Assembly: GCA_944381625.1 (NCBI GenBank)
Contig: CALWLW010000022.1
Coordinates: forward strand, 1-62,037
Source: an uncultured Lachnoclostridium sp.
Lineage (GTDB): Bacteria > Bacillota > Clostridia > Lachnospirales > Lachnospiraceae
Reading direction: 5' to 3'
DNA: 62,037 nt
Shown: positions 8,230-17,722 of the stretch, piece by piece
Layout: every line of letters starts with the position of its first letter
How positions within the stretch are numbered: the first letter of the stretch is position 1
Notes under the pieces: model-generated
The model's input: the letters and a program-made list of their open reading frames with translations, nothing else
The model's database searches: none
What the model was told of the DNA's origin: nothing
Position numbers and translations under genes: made by a program

Positions 8230-9426
8230 TCAGTCTTCCACACGGATCATACTGATGATCTGTGCGTCCCTGGCTTTTTTGGCAAATTCTGCTTCACTCA
8301 TCACCGGCGTCACGGCTCCGATCTCGCCCTGGACACCTGCGTCCCAAAGCTCCACGTCGCCAAAGCAGGCTTTCGCGGCTTCCGCGCTCTTCATGCGCAC
8401 AAAGAACCGTTTGCTGCTCTCTTCCATAGGTGCAAGCGTAAGCTTCTCCGGCGACCAGAACAGGGTGATAATCTTGCCCAGATGCCTCGCCGCGTCCACC
8501 ATATCGCCTGCCACCGCGCTGGCCGTGGGCAGTTTACCCGCGCCGCTCCCGTAAAACATGGAAGCGCCCAGCATATTTCCTTCCACTTTCACCGCATTAA
8601 ACACGTCGTTGACCATGTAAAGAGGATTGTCCCTGGAGATTAGGACAGGACTTACCATGGCGCAGTAGGTATCTCCCACTTTCTTGCTGGAAGCCAGCAG
8701 CTTGATCGCGCATTTCATCTTCTTTGCATAAAGGAAATCTTCCTTTGTAATCTTCGTGATTCCTTCCGTATAAATCTGGCCGAAATCCACCTGGTTCCCG
8801 CTGGCCAGAGAGGTCAGGATGGCGATCTTGCGGCAGGCGTCCCAGCCTTCCACATCTGCTTCCGGATGAAGCTCCGCATAGCCTTTCGCCTGGGCCTCCT
8901 TCAAAACGTCCGCATAGTCCAGGCCTTCATCCGCCATTTTCGTCAGCATATAGTTCGTCGTACCGTTCAGGATTCCGGAAATCTCCAGAATCACATCTGC
9001 CGTCAGGGACGAATTCAACGGACGGATAATGGGAATCCCTCCGCCCACGCTGGCCTCGAACAGATAATTCACCTGGTGGTCCTTGGCGATCTGGATCAGT
9101 TCCGCTCCATGCTCCGCCACCAGTTCCTTATTGGACGTACACACGCTTTTTCCCGCTTCCAGGCAGCGCCTGGTAAACTCATACGCCGGATGCAGGCCGC
9201 CCATCACTTCCGCAACGATACGCACCTCGTCGTCATTGATAATATCCTCAAAATCATGGGTCAGCACTTCCATGACCGGATCTCCCGGAAATTCCCGCAG
9301 ATCCAGCACATATTTTATCTGAAGCTCCTGCCCTACCTTTTTGTCAATTTCCTTCTGGTTCGTCCGGATCACTTCGTATACGCCCGAACCAACCGTACCA
9401 TACCCCATAATCGCTGCTTTTATCAT
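8230..9426 (-). CDS. hom: homoserine dehydrogenase
   Basis: Reduces aspartate semialdehyde to homoserine. An N-terminal Rossmann fold with a GYGTVGSG loop, the ASVGGGIPII and GILNGTTNY catalytic-domain motifs, and a length of 398 residues. There is no C-terminal ACT domain of the usual kind; a separate ACT gene sits 5 bases upstream. A GTG nine bases earlier overlaps the GGGAGGGAG ribosome site and the ACT gene stop, so the ATG at 9426 is chosen. Confidence 0.95.
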   Translation of the reverse strand: MIKAAIMGYGTVGSGVYEVIRTNQKEIDKKVGQELQIKYVLDLREFPGDPVMEVLTHDFEDIINDDEVRIVAEVMGGLHPAYEFTRRCLEAGKSVCTSNKELVAEHGAELIQIAKDHQVNYLFEASVGGGIPIIRPLNSSLTADVILEISGILNGTTNYMLTKMADEGLDYADVLKEAQAKGYAELHPEADVEGWDACRKIAILTSLASGNQVDFGQIYTEGITKITKEDFLYAKKMKCAIKLLASSKKVGDTYCAMVSPVLISRDNPLYMVNDVFNAVKVEGNMLGASMFYGSGAGKLPTASAVAGDMVDAARHLGKIITLFWSPEKLTLAPMEESSKRFFVRMKSAEAAKACFGDVELWDAGVQGEIGAVTPVMSEAEFAKKARDAQIISMIRVED

Positions 9427-9431
9427 CGGTA

Positions 9432-9875
9432 TCACTCCCTCCCCAGTATTTTCAGTTCACGCACGCCGGGCTGTCCTTCGATCTTGTCCATCATGGCGGA
9501 CACGTCCCCCGTGGAGGGCTGTACCTCCACGCTCAGCGTCAGGGACGCCATGCCATTGATGGGAATACTCTGGTGGATGGTCAGGATATTGGCGCGGAAT
9601 TCCGCCACCACGTTCAGAACCTTTGATAAAAGTCCCGGTTCATCCTCCATCTGCAGCACAAACGTGATTGTTTTTCCTTTTGTTTCATCGTGGAACGGAA
9701 AAATATCGTCCCTGTATTTGTAGTAGGAGCTCCGGCTGATCCCCGCTTCCTCCGTCGCCTCCTGTACGGTGACGCCCTTCCCGGAAGCCAGAAGCCGTTT
9801 TACCTCCACCACTTTCAGCAGTACCTCCGGCACCGCCTTCTGCTTCAGCACAAAATACCTGCTTTTCTCTGTCAT
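9432..9875 (-). CDS. ACT domain protein (PheB/UPF0735 family)
   Basis: About 147 residues: an N-terminal helix-turn-helix-like segment (TVQEATEEAGISRSSYYKY) and a C-terminal ACT domain from about residue 60 (ITFVLQMEDEPGLLSKVLNV). ACT domains bind amino acids. Next to hom it may act as a separate regulatory module for threonine or a transcription cofactor; this is inference. The ATG overlaps the prfB stop (ATGA) with GGAGG 7 bases upstream. Confidence 0.85.
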   Translation of the reverse strand: MTEKSRYFVLKQKAVPEVLLKVVEVKRLLASGKGVTVQEATEEAGISRSSYYKYRDDIFPFHDETKGKTITFVLQMEDEPGLLSKVLNVVAEFRANILTIHQSIPINGMASLTLSVEVQPSTGDVSAMMDKIEGQPGVRELKILGRE

Positions 9876-10994
9876 GCATCTTCCTCCGGTGCAAGATTCA
9901 CCCATTTCAGATATGCATTGATAAACGGATCGATCTTGCCGTCCAGAACCGCGTCCACGTTGCTGATTTCTTCACTGGTGCGATGGTCCTTCACCATGGT
10001 ATATGGCTGTAATACATAAGAGCGGATCTGATTGCCCCAGGCAATATCGCTGACCTCACCGCGGATGCCGGATAATTTCTCCGCCTGCTTCTGCTGCTCC
10101 AGCAGGTACAGTTTGGCTTTCAGCATCTGCATGGCCTTGTCCTTGTTCTGGTGCTGAGACCGCTCATTCTGGCACTGCACCACGATTCCCGTGGGAATAT
10201 GCGTGATACGGATGGCCGAAGAGGTCTTGTTGATGTGCTGGCCGCCCGCGCCGCTGGACCGGTATGTGTCGATCCTCAAGTCGTCCGGATTGACCTCCAC
10301 ATCGATGTCTCCCTCAATATCCGGCATCACATCACAGGACGCGAAGGATGTCTGCCGTTTTCCTGCTGCATTGAATGGGGAAATGCGTACCAGACGGTGT
10401 ACGCCTTTCTCGGATTTCAGATATCCGTAGGCATTCTCCCCCTGCACCTCGAAGGTCACAGATTTCACGCCTGCTTCCTCACCCTCCAGATAGTCCAGCA
10501 CTTCTACGGAGAAACCGTGGGCGTCCGCCCAGCGTCCGTACATCCGGTACAGCATGCCGGTCCAGTCGCAGGACTCTGTCCCGCCGGCGCCTGCATGCAG
10601 CGTAACGATGGCATTCTCTTTGTCGTACTCTCCTGAGAGCAGTGTGGCGATCCGCATGGATTCAAAGGTCTCCACAAACTGATCCAGTTCCTCCTGGATC
10701 TCCGGGATCAGGGACGCGTCGTTCTCCTCATACCCCATCTCCAGAAGGGTTTCAATATCCTCGAATCTCCCCTGCAGATCTTCAAATTTTTGTTTTTCTT
10801 CTTTGAGACGGTTCAGCTCCTTCATACCTTCCTGGGACCGTTCCACGTCGTCCCAGTATCCCGGCGCTTCCATCTCTCTTTCTAGTTCTTCGATCCTGAG
10901 CGATTTTCCAGCCAGGTCAAAGTGAATCCCTCAGTTCTGTCATGGGCTGTGCATAGCTGTTCAGCGTATATTTAAACTGATCCAATTCTACCAC
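9872..10994 (-). CDS. prfB: peptide chain release factor 2, with programmed +1 frameshift
   Basis: RF2 recognises UGA and UAA. The first 25 codons begin at GTG 10994 (AAGG 7 bases upstream), read [20 protein letters not shown] and so on, and end at an in-frame TGA (10917-10919) in the context CTT TGA C. Skipping one base there continues as [20 protein letters not shown] into the remaining frame, giving about 373 residues, the normal RF2 length. The SPF codon-recognition tripeptide and the GGQ catalytic motif ([12 protein letters not shown]) are intact. Annotation by simple ORF calling would miss the start. Confidence 0.95.
10916..10934 (-). promoter_or_regulatory. prfB autoregulatory frameshift site
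   Basis: Minus strand CTGAGGGATTCACTTTGAC: an internal Shine-Dalgarno-like AGGG, slippery CTT-T, the in-frame stop TGA and a following C. Low RF2 slows termination and favours the +1 shift, raising RF2. This logic is well established for prfB. Confidence 0.92.
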
Positions 10995-11025
10995 AACGAC
11001 ACCTTCTTTCTATTTATAATTTATG

Positions 11026-11047
11026 CCCGCGGCAACGAGCCAAGCGG
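11026..11047 (+). repeat. GC-rich dispersed repeat, copy 1
   Basis: CCCGCGGCAACGAGCCAAGC followed by GG. It matches copy 2 at 56013-56035 with one base gained and one substitution. It lies in the secA-prfB spacer; the remainder of that spacer (about 11048-11119) shows no gene. Confidence 0.6.
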
Positions 11048-11119
11048 CCCTGCCCCACGGGGATATTTCGTTTTTACAGACGGCGGTCCGGCTCACCTTC
11101 CTGTCCGCCGCCTCCACTG

Positions 11120-13687
11120 TTATTTCTTTCTTCCGCAGCACTGTTTGTATTTCTTGCCGCTTCCGCACGGGCACGGATCATTGGGGTACACCTTCTGGGC
11201 TGCCCGCTGTACCGGCTGTCTGCCCGCCGAATCGTCCTTGTTGGTGCCCGTCACCTGAGCCACTTCCTCGCGCTCCGCCTTTTCCTCAATCTTCACGTGC
11301 ATGAGCAGGCGTACCGTATCCTCCTGGATCCCGGCGGTCATCGCCTCAAACATGTCGTACCCGCTCATCTTGTATTCCACCAGCGGATCTCTCTGCCCGT
11401 AAGCCTGCAGGCCGATTCCCTGACGCAGCTGCTCCATATCATCGATGTGATTCATCCATTTCCGGTCGATCACTTTCAACAGGAACACACGCTCCAGTTC
11501 ACGGATCATCTCCGGATTGGGGAATTCTGCCTCTTTTGCCTCATAGAGATGAGTCGCCTCCTGCTTCAGCCCATGCTTCAACTCCGCTTTATTCTTGCAT
11601 CCCAGACGCTCTACTGTAATCGGCTGGAAAGGAATGATGGGAAGCAGCGTCTCGTTCAGCCCCACAAGATCCCAGTCTGCCGGCGCCTGGTCGTCGCTGA
11701 TAAACATATCCACGGAGCTTTCCACCACATCGTTGATCATCTTGTAGATGGAATCTCTCATGCTCTCGCCGTCCAGAACCCTGCGGCGCTCCCCATAGAT
11801 GATCTCCCTCTGCTCGTTCATCACCTGGTCGTATTCCAGCAGATTTTTACGGATACCGAAGTTGTTGTTCTCGATCCGCTCCTGAGCCTTTTCAATGGCG
11901 CTGCTGAGCATCTTGTGCTCGATCTGCTCATTTTCCGGAACACCCAGGGCATTGAACATGCTCATCAGGCGCTCAGAACCGAACAGGCGCATCAGGTCGT
12001 CCTCCAGGGAGATGTAGAAGCGGGACTCGCCCGGGTCTCCCTGACGTCCGGAACGTCCGCGCAGCTGGTTGTCAATCCGACGGGACTCATGGCGCTCTGT
12101 ACCGATGATCTTCAGTCCTCCGGCTTCCCTTGCCGCATCGTCCAGCTTAATATCCGTACCACGGCCCGCCATGTTGGTGGCGATGGTCACGGCTCCATGC
12201 TGTCCTGCCAGGGCCACAATCTCCGCCTCCCGCTCATGGAACTTGGCGTTCAGCACCTCATGCGCAATGCCTCTCTTGCTCAGCATCCGGCTCAGTTCCT
12301 CCGAAGCCTCGATGGTGATGGTACCCACCAGCACCGGCTGGCCTTTTGCGTGCGCTTCCTCGATGGCATTGCAGACGGCGAAGAGCTTCTCTTTCCTGGT
12401 CTTGTACACCGCATCCTGCATATCCACACGGCGTACCGGCTTGTTGGTGGGAATCTCTATCACGTCCATACCGTAGATCGTACGGAACTCCTTTTCCTCA
12501 GTCAGAGCCGTACCGGTCATACCGCATTTTTTCGTATATTTGTTGAAGAAGTTCTGGAACGTAATGGTAGCCAGCGTCTTGCTCTCCCGCTTCACCTTCA
12601 CGTGTTCCTTGGCCTCAATCGCCTGGTGCAGTCCGTCGGAATACCTGCGGCCCGGCATGATACGTCCCGTAAACTCGTCTACGATGAAGACCTGATCGTC
12701 CTTCACCACATAGTCCTGATCCCGGAACATCAGATTGTTCGCCCGCAGCGCCAGCTCCATATTGTGCTGGATCTCCAGATTCTCCGGATCCGCCAGGTTC
12801 TCAATCTTGAAAAACTGCTCTACTTTCTTAATGCCGTCGGCGGTCAGATGGACGATTTTGTCCTTCTCATTGACGATGAAATCTCCGGTCTCCTCGATCT
12901 CCTCCCCCATGATCGCATCCATCTTGGAAAATTCCTTGCTGGCCTCTCCTCTTTTCAGCGTATGGGCCACGTAATCGCACAGCTCGTAAAGCTTGGTGGA
13001 CTTTCCGCTCTGTCCGGAGATGATCAGCGGAGTACGCGCTTCGTCGATGAGGATCGAGTCGATCTCGTCGATGATGGCGTAATGCAGATCCCTCTGCACC
13101 AGCTGTTCTTTGTAAATCACCATGTTGTCGCGCAGATAGTCAAAGCCCAGCTCGTTATTGGTAATGTAAGTAATGTCGCAGTTATAGGCCGCCCTGCGCT
13201 CCTCCTTCGTGGAACTGTTCAGCACCACGCCCACAGTCAGGCCCAGGAATTCATGCACTTTTCCCATCCATTCCGCGTCACGCTTGGCCAGGTAATCGTT
13301 GACTGTGACAATATGAACGCCCTTGCCTTCCAATGCATTCAGGTACGCCGGGAGAGTGGACACCAGCGTTTTTCCCTCGCCGGTCTTCATCTCCGCAATA
13401 CGGCCCTGATGAAGGATCATGCCGCCGATGAGCTGTACCCGGTAATGCTCCATACCCAGCACACGTTTCGCCGCCTCACGCACCGTGGCGAAAGCTTCCG
13501 GAAGAAGGTCATCCAGCGTGGCCCCGTCGGAGAGCCTCTGCTTATACTCTTTTGTCTTGTCCCTCAGCTCCTCGTCGCTGTACGCCTGCATCGTGGGACG
13601 CAGTGCCTCGATCTTGTCGATCACGGGATCGATGATCTTCAGTTCCCTCTGGCTGTGGGTTCCAAATACTTTCTCGATAATATTCAT
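11120..13687 (-). CDS. secA: preprotein translocase ATPase SecA
   Basis: An 855-residue motor that drives proteins through SecYEG at the membrane. Walker A MKTGEGKT (100-107), the [15 protein letters not shown] segment, the preprotein cross-linking domain and the [16 protein letters not shown] helicase motif are present. It ends with the zinc SEC-C tail [23 protein letters not shown] lies 6 bases before the ATG. Its partner SecY is encoded at 56145-57461. Confidence 0.98.
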   Translation of the reverse strand: MNIIEKVFGTHSQRELKIIDPVIDKIEALRPTMQAYSDEELRDKTKEYKQRLSDGATLDDLLPEAFATVREAAKRVLGMEHYRVQLIGGMILHQGRIAEMKTGEGKTLVSTLPAYLNALEGKGVHIVTVNDYLAKRDAEWMGKVHEFLGLTVGVVLNSSTKEERRAAYNCDITYITNNELGFDYLRDNMVIYKEQLVQRDLHYAIIDEIDSILIDEARTPLIISGQSGKSTKLYELCDYVAHTLKRGEASKEFSKMDAIMGEEIEETGDFIVNEKDKIVHLTADGIKKVEQFFKIENLADPENLEIQHNMELALRANNLMFRDQDYVVKDDQVFIVDEFTGRIMPGRRYSDGLHQAIEAKEHVKVKRESKTLATITFQNFFNKYTKKCGMTGTALTEEKEFRTIYGMDVIEIPTNKPVRRVDMQDAVYKTRKEKLFAVCNAIEEAHAKGQPVLVGTITIEASEELSRMLSKRGIAHEVLNAKFHEREAEIVALAGQHGAVTIATNMAGRGTDIKLDDAAREAGGLKIIGTERHESRRIDNQLRGRSGRQGDPGESRFYISLEDDLMRLFGSERLMSMFNALGVPENEQIEHKMLSSAIEKAQERIENNNFGIRKNLLEYDQVMNEQREIIYGERRRVLDGESMRDSIYKMINDVVESSVDMFISDDQAPADWDLVGLNETLLPIIPFQPITVERLGCKNKAELKHGLKQEATHLYEAKEAEFPNPEMIRELERVFLLKVIDRKWMNHIDDMEQLRQGIGLQAYGQRDPLVEYKMSGYDMFEAMTAGIQEDTVRLLMHVKIEEKAEREEVAQVTGTNKDDSAGRQPVQRAAQKVYPNDPCPCGSGKKYKQCCGRKK

Positions 13688-13752
13688 GCCATACTCCTAT
13701 CTATATACGCAAACAGGCCTGAACCGGTCTCTGATCCCGACCCTGTTTGTCC

Positions 13753-13793
13753 ATTTTACCACAAATATGGGATTTGGCAAATACCAAATCCCA
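13753..13793 (-). promoter_or_regulatory. secA promoter overlapping a 10-bp inverted repeat
   Basis: TGGGATTTGG (13768-13777) and CCAAATCCCA (13784-13793) form a perfect 10-base stem with a 6-base loop between hpf and secA. The promoter-distal half contains TTGCCA (13775-13780), which with TAAAAT (13753-13758) at 16 bases forms a plausible promoter. The stem has no following U-run, so it may be an operator or a weak terminator. The rest of the spacer is AT-rich with no gene. Confidence 0.5.
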
Positions 13794-13838
13794 TCCTGCG
13801 CCTGAAACGGCCATTTTTTATGTTTTTTTAATAAATGG

Positions 13839-14363
13839 TTACAGATCCGGTTCCAGAATGCCGTAGGTACCGCCCTTTCTCTTGTACACCACATTGATCT
13901 CATCCGTCTCCGCATTTACAAAGGCGAAGAAATTATGTCCCAGGAGCTCCATCTGCACGCAGGCGTCCTCCGGATACATGGGTTTGATGTCGAACCGTTT
14001 GCTGCGGATGATCTTAACCTCCTGATCCTCCGTCTCCTTCTCCATGAATTCTTTCTGGAAATTGCCGCCTTCCTGATGCTTTGCCACCAGCTTGTTTTTG
14101 TACTTGCGGAGCTGCCGTTCAATGACCTCTTCCACCAGATCGATGGATACGTACATATCCGTACTGGTCTGTTCAGAACGGATGATGTTGCCCTTTACCG
14201 GGATCGTCACCTCGATCTTCTGGCGTTCCTTTTCCACGCTTAACGTCACTTGCACTTCCGTGTCAGGAGTAAAATAACGCTCCAGCTTTCCCAGCTTTTC
14301 TGTCACCGCTGAACGAAGTCCATCAGTAATGTCCAGATTCTTACCGCTGATAATATAACGCAT
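13839..14363 (-). CDS. hpf: ribosome hibernation-promoting factor, long form
   Basis: A 174-residue long HPF: N-terminal S30AE domain (MRYIISGKNLDITDGLRSAV...) plus a C-terminal dimerisation domain (IIRSKRFDIKPMYPEDACVQ). Long HPF pairs 70S ribosomes into inactive 100S dimers in stationary phase. AAAGGAG lies 8 bases before the ATG. Confidence 0.95.
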   Translation of the reverse strand: MRYIISGKNLDITDGLRSAVTEKLGKLERYFTPDTEVQVTLSVEKERQKIEVTIPVKGNIIRSEQTSTDMYVSIDLVEEVIERQLRKYKNKLVAKHQEGGNFQKEFMEKETEDQEVKIIRSKRFDIKPMYPEDACVQMELLGHNFFAFVNAETDEINVVYKRKGGTYGILEPDL

Positions 14364-14399
14364 AGAATCACTCCTTTGCTTTTTGGTAGCTCCATTATA

Positions 14400-15188
14400 T
14401 CATTTTGCCTGTCCCCGCGCAATGCATTTCCGTACTTGTTCAAAGTTCAGGGGGCCTCCGAACAGATCCAGCGCGCTGCCGATGGTCACGTTCAGCCGCC
14501 CTCTTCCAAGCTCCCGCAAGAGCTCCAGGTCTTCATAGCTTCCCACGCCTCCGGCGTAAGTGACGGGAACCCCGTCCCATCCGCCCAGCATACGCACCAG
14601 ATCCTCCTCGATCCCCTGGGACTTTCCTTCCACGTCCACCGCATGGACAAGGAATTCCGCACAGCGGGAAGCCAGCTCGTCCAGCACCGCCGGGCACAGG
14701 GCCACATCCGTGAATCTCTGCCAGCGGTCGGTGACGATATAGTACTCGCCGTCCTTTTTCCGGCAACTCAGATCCAGAACCAGATGCTCCTTTCCCACAG
14801 TCTCCTCCAGAAGCCCCAGCCGCTCCCAGTCGATCCGTCCCTCCCGGAATACCCAGGATGTGACGATCACGTGGCTGGCCCCCGCCTCCAGGTATGCTTC
14901 CGCATTATCCGCCCGGATGCCGCCCCCGATCTGAAGCCCTCCCGGATAAGCGCCAAGCGCCTGCAGGGCCTGCCTTCTGGTGGCCTCAAAATACTCAGAG
15001 CCTTCATGGTTCAGCAGGATCACATGGCCTCCCCGGATCCCCATGTCCCGGTACAGTCGGGCATAATATGCCGCATCCTGCCCTGCCACAAAGTTTTCCT
15101 GAGCCTGATCCCCCGCGTCCTTCAGGCTGCCGCCTACAATCTGTTTCACTTTTCCGTTATGTATGTCAATACAGGGCCGAAATTCCAT
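14400..15188 (-). CDS. hisA: ProFAR isomerase HisA, eukaryotic-type
   Basis: A 262-residue TIM-barrel enzyme for the fourth step of histidine synthesis. It starts MEFRPCIDIHNGKVKQIVGG, a form seen in fungi and plants and in some Lachnospiraceae, rather than the usual bacterial HisA. The barrel motifs LQIGGGIRADN and VTYAGGVGSYEDL are intact. It stands alone here with no other his genes nearby. GGAGGAG lies 3-6 bases before the ATG. Confidence 0.88.
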   Translation of the reverse strand: MEFRPCIDIHNGKVKQIVGGSLKDAGDQAQENFVAGQDAAYYARLYRDMGIRGGHVILLNHEGSEYFEATRRQALQALGAYPGGLQIGGGIRADNAEAYLEAGASHVIVTSWVFREGRIDWERLGLLEETVGKEHLVLDLSCRKKDGEYYIVTDRWQRFTDVALCPAVLDELASRCAEFLVHAVDVEGKSQGIEEDLVRMLGGWDGVPVTYAGGVGSYEDLELLRELGRGRLNVTIGSALDLFGGPLNFEQVRKCIARGQAK

Positions 15189-15221
15189 ATGCTCCTCCTT
15201 GCAGGCAGACAGCCCGATGCG

Positions 15222-15255
15222 GGAAAAGGAGCGCCGCAGTCCGCCGCACTCCTTT
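15222..15255 (-). terminator. probable terminator after the lipoprotein gene
   Basis: Minus strand AAGGAGTGC (15247-15255) pairs with GCGCTCCTT (15226-15234), then TTTCCC. A 9-base stem with one G-U pair and a short U-run, between the lipoprotein stop and hisA. Confidence 0.5.
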
Positions 15256-15268
15256 CTGTTCTTGCCGT

Positions 15269-15655
15269 TTACTGTTCTTTATTCTCCTGGGTGGTACCAT
15301 TCTCCTCCACCACAGTGTCATCCACCGTGCCGTCGTCCTCTCTCATATCGTCTCCGGTAAGGTCGTCCACCACGTCGTCTACTACATCATTGGCGTCTCT
15401 GCCGATTTCTTCCAGAAGACCGTCGCCATCCACATCCGTGTGGTCATAGACGCCGTCGCCGTCCGTATCGAACAGGATGTCGTCCACATTCATCGTATCG
15501 CCGTTTGCCGCATCGTCAGCGCCCGTCCCGTTCTCGTCGGTGACGCCGGTGCTTTCATTGTTGTCGTTCCTGTTATTTGTGCTTCCGCACGCCGCGGCAA
15601 AGAGCATCACCGCCAGCAACAGCATTCCAACCGCATACTTTCTCAACTGTTTCAT
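15269..15655 (-). CDS. acidic lipoprotein with DxDGDG calcium-like repeats
   Basis: A 128-residue predicted lipoprotein: MKQLRKYAVG followed by a hydrophobic segment and lipobox FAAAC near residue 24. The mature part is Asp/Asn/Glu-rich and carries DTDGDGVYDHTDVDGDG, which resembles the calcium-binding loops of thrombospondin type 3 repeats. The ATG at 15655 has AAAGGAGAG upstream; the longer frame adds a spurious N-terminus. It is probably anchored outside the cell; the role is unknown. Confidence 0.8.
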   Translation of the reverse strand: MKQLRKYAVGMLLLAVMLFAAACGSTNNRNDNNESTGVTDENGTGADDAANGDTMNVDDILFDTDGDGVYDHTDVDGDGLLEEIGRDANDVVDDVVDDLTGDDMREDDGTVDDTVVEENGTTQENKEQ

Positions 15656-15738
15656 AAATGTCTCTCCTTTTAAAATTAAGATGTAAAACAGTGTATGACC
15701 TGCTGTTACTAATATGGACAACTATGAAATTTTTATAC

Positions 15739-15754
15739 ACATCTGATCAGATGT
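15739..15754. promoter_or_regulatory. perfect 16-bp palindrome after dapB
   Basis: ACATCTGATCAGATGT, 2 bases downstream of the dapB stop. Minus-strand continuation GTATAAAAATTT is A/T-rich. It could be a short terminator stem for dapAB or an operator for the lipoprotein gene that follows. Confidence 0.45.
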
Positions 15755-15756
15755 AT

Positions 15757-16515
15757 TCAGCCGCCGATCACGTCGCTCATCTGGTAATGGCCCGCGGGCT
15801 TTCCTGCCAGGAATTTGGCAGCCTGCACCGCGCCCTTTCCGAATACTGCCTTGGAATACGCCCGGTGGCTGAACGTCACCACCTCGTCGGTGCCGGCAAA
15901 AATCACATCGTGGTCCCCCACGATCGTGCCGCCGCGGACAGCCGAGATGCCGATCTCATTTTTATCCCGTTTCCTTCGCTCCTGGCTGCGGTCGTATTTG
16001 TAGACGCAGGACTCGTCCAGCGCCTCGTTGACTGCGTCCGCCAGCGCCAGCGCCGTCCCGCTGGGCGCGTCCACTTTCTGATTATGGTGCTTCTCCACAA
16101 TCTCAATATCGAATCCCGCGTCCGCCAGCGTCCGGGACACCTCCTGCATCACCTTTAACAGCAGATTAATCCCCACGGACATGTTGGCCGACTTCAGAAC
16201 CGCCACTTTGGTACTGGCCGCTTCCACTGCCGCCAGCTGTTCTTCGGAAAGTCCCGTGGTGCAGAGCACCATGGGAATCCCGCGGCTGACACCGTATTTC
16301 AGAAGTTCGTCTGTCGCCTGTGCGGAAGCGAAATCAATGATCACATCCGCCTCCTCCTGGCAGGCCCATATATCCGTGTATACCGGGTACCCGTTGTCCC
16401 GGCAGTCCAGCAGGTCGATCCCCGCCACGATCTCTATCTCTTCATCTTCCCGGACCAGCTGTGAGATCACCTGGCCCATATGGCCGTTGCAGCCGTGCAT
16501 AATTGCTTTTACCAT
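15757..16515 (-). CDS. dapB: 4-hydroxy-tetrahydrodipicolinate reductase
   Basis: Second dedicated step of lysine and diaminopimelate synthesis, NAD(P)H dependent. The N-terminal Rossmann loop GCNGHMG, the EKHHNQKVDAPSGTA substrate motif and ISAVRGGTIVGDH are present. The ATG at 16515 starts 4 bases after dapA stops; the longer frame would begin inside dapA. 252 residues, normal. Confidence 0.96.
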   Translation of the reverse strand: MVKAIMHGCNGHMGQVISQLVREDEEIEIVAGIDLLDCRDNGYPVYTDIWACQEEADVIIDFASAQATDELLKYGVSRGIPMVLCTTGLSEEQLAAVEAASTKVAVLKSANMSVGINLLLKVMQEVSRTLADAGFDIEIVEKHHNQKVDAPSGTALALADAVNEALDESCVYKYDRSQERRKRDKNEIGISAVRGGTIVGDHDVIFAGTDEVVTFSHRAYSKAVFGKGAVQAAKFLAGKPAGHYQMSDVIGG

Positions 16516-16519
16516 CGAT

Positions 16520-17419
16520 CTACCTTTCTCCTTTTGCCTTGATGCCAAAACGGTCCATCTCCGCTTTTAACTGCGCCTTGTGTTCCTCTTCCATCTCCGT
16601 AAGCGGCATGCGCAGCGGGCCTGCTTCCCAGCCCATCATATTCAGGGCCGCTTTCACCGGGATCGGATTCACTTCGCAGAACAGCTTCTCCACCAGGGGA
16701 ATCGCCTTTAACTGCAGCTCACAGCTTCCCTTCACATCTCCCGCCAGATATTTTGCCACGATATCGTGCGTCTCCCTCGGCGCGATATTGGAAAGCACGG
16801 AAATCACTCCCACGCCGCCCAGAGAAAGGATCGGTACGATCTGATCGTCGTTGCCGGAATAAATATCCATGGCCCCGTCCGTAAGCTGCGCGATCTTTGC
16901 CACCTGGGAAATGTTCCCGCTGGCTTCCTTTACGCCCACAACGTTGGACACATTTTTGGCGAGCCATGCCAGCGTCTCCGGCGCCACATTGATGCCGGTG
17001 CGGCCCTGGATATTGTAAATAATCGCGGGGATCTTCACAGAATCCGCAATTGTCTTAAAGTGCGCGGCCAGGCCCTTCTGCGTCGCTTTGTTGTAGTAGG
17101 GGCTCACCAGAAGAATGCCGTCCGCCCCGCTTTTTTCCGCCTCCTGGGACAGATAAACCGCGGTCTGCGTACAATTGGACCCCGTCCCGGCCACCACCGG
17201 AACACGTCCCTTCACCTGTTCTACGGTGAAGCGGATGGCCTCCACATGCTCCTCATGGGTCAGAGTGGAAGATTCTCCCGTCGTCCCGCAGATGATAATG
17301 GCGTCCGTTCCATTCTCAATCTGATAGTCCAAAAGTTCCGCCAGCTTGGGATAATTCACCTCACCCGTCTGTGTCATCGGTGTTACAATCGCAACTCCTG
17401 CTCCTTTAAAAATAGCCAT
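16520..17419 (-). CDS. dapA: 4-hydroxy-tetrahydrodipicolinate synthase
   Basis: Condenses pyruvate with aspartate semialdehyde. Schiff-base lysine K164 (VGVKEASG), the GTTGES motif and the catalytic tyrosine in YNIQGRTG (135-142) are present. 299 residues. AAAGGAGG lies upstream of the ATG. It is the first gene of a dapA-dapB operon under a lysine riboswitch. Confidence 0.97.
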   Translation of the reverse strand: MAIFKGAGVAIVTPMTQTGEVNYPKLAELLDYQIENGTDAIIICGTTGESSTLTHEEHVEAIRFTVEQVKGRVPVVAGTGSNCTQTAVYLSQEAEKSGADGILLVSPYYNKATQKGLAAHFKTIADSVKIPAIIYNIQGRTGINVAPETLAWLAKNVSNVVGVKEASGNISQVAKIAQLTDGAMDIYSGNDDQIVPILSLGGVGVISVLSNIAPRETHDIVAKYLAGDVKGSCELQLKAIPLVEKLFCEVNPIPVKAALNMMGWEAGPLRMPLTEMEEEHKAQLKAEMDRFGIKAKGER

Positions 17420-17466
17420 ACCCTTCCTCCTTTACGTCGTCTTATGTTCTGGCCTGAAAACAAAGC

Positions 17467-17707
17467 AAAAAAGAGGCGTCCGCAAACGCCTCTCCAGAAA
17501 TCTGTAGCAAAAATAAATGTGCCGTGATCTTTGTCCGGATAGCGCTTCATCTGTATGCAGATGACAGTCATATGGTTCTTCACCATATGCCCAAGACACG
17601 GACTTGCAGGTTATCCGGTCTTTCGGCGTTCCTCCCTTTCCTCTGCCTTCGTCTGCGCCTGTCGCATCCGGCAGTCTACTCATGATTCACGCGACCTCTA
17701 TCTTCCC
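17467..17707 (-). promoter_or_regulatory. lysine riboswitch (L box) with terminator
   Basis: The aptamer (about 17536-17706) contains the conserved AGATAGAGGTCGCG, CATGAGTA and AACGCCGAAAG segments, the GACTGTCATC element, and a closing GATAG/CTATC P1 pairing. The expression platform is an intrinsic terminator: GAGGCGT (17473-17479) with ACGCCTC (17486-17492) and TTTTTT (17467-17472). Lysine binding should favour termination ahead of dapA. Confidence 0.92.
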
Positions 17708-17722
17708 TGTCAACTTTTATCC

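Noticed and set aside
11000..11119. Separate promoter for prfB
   Set aside because: No convincing -35/-10 pair in the short spacer; co-transcription with secA is simpler.
11297..13831. 844-codon plus-strand open frame opposite secA
   Set aside because: Antisense shadow of a clear SecA; no ribosome site and no family-like sequence.
17432..17683. Minus-strand frames in the dapA leader
   Set aside because: They fall inside the lysine riboswitch, whose conserved RNA motifs explain the sequence.
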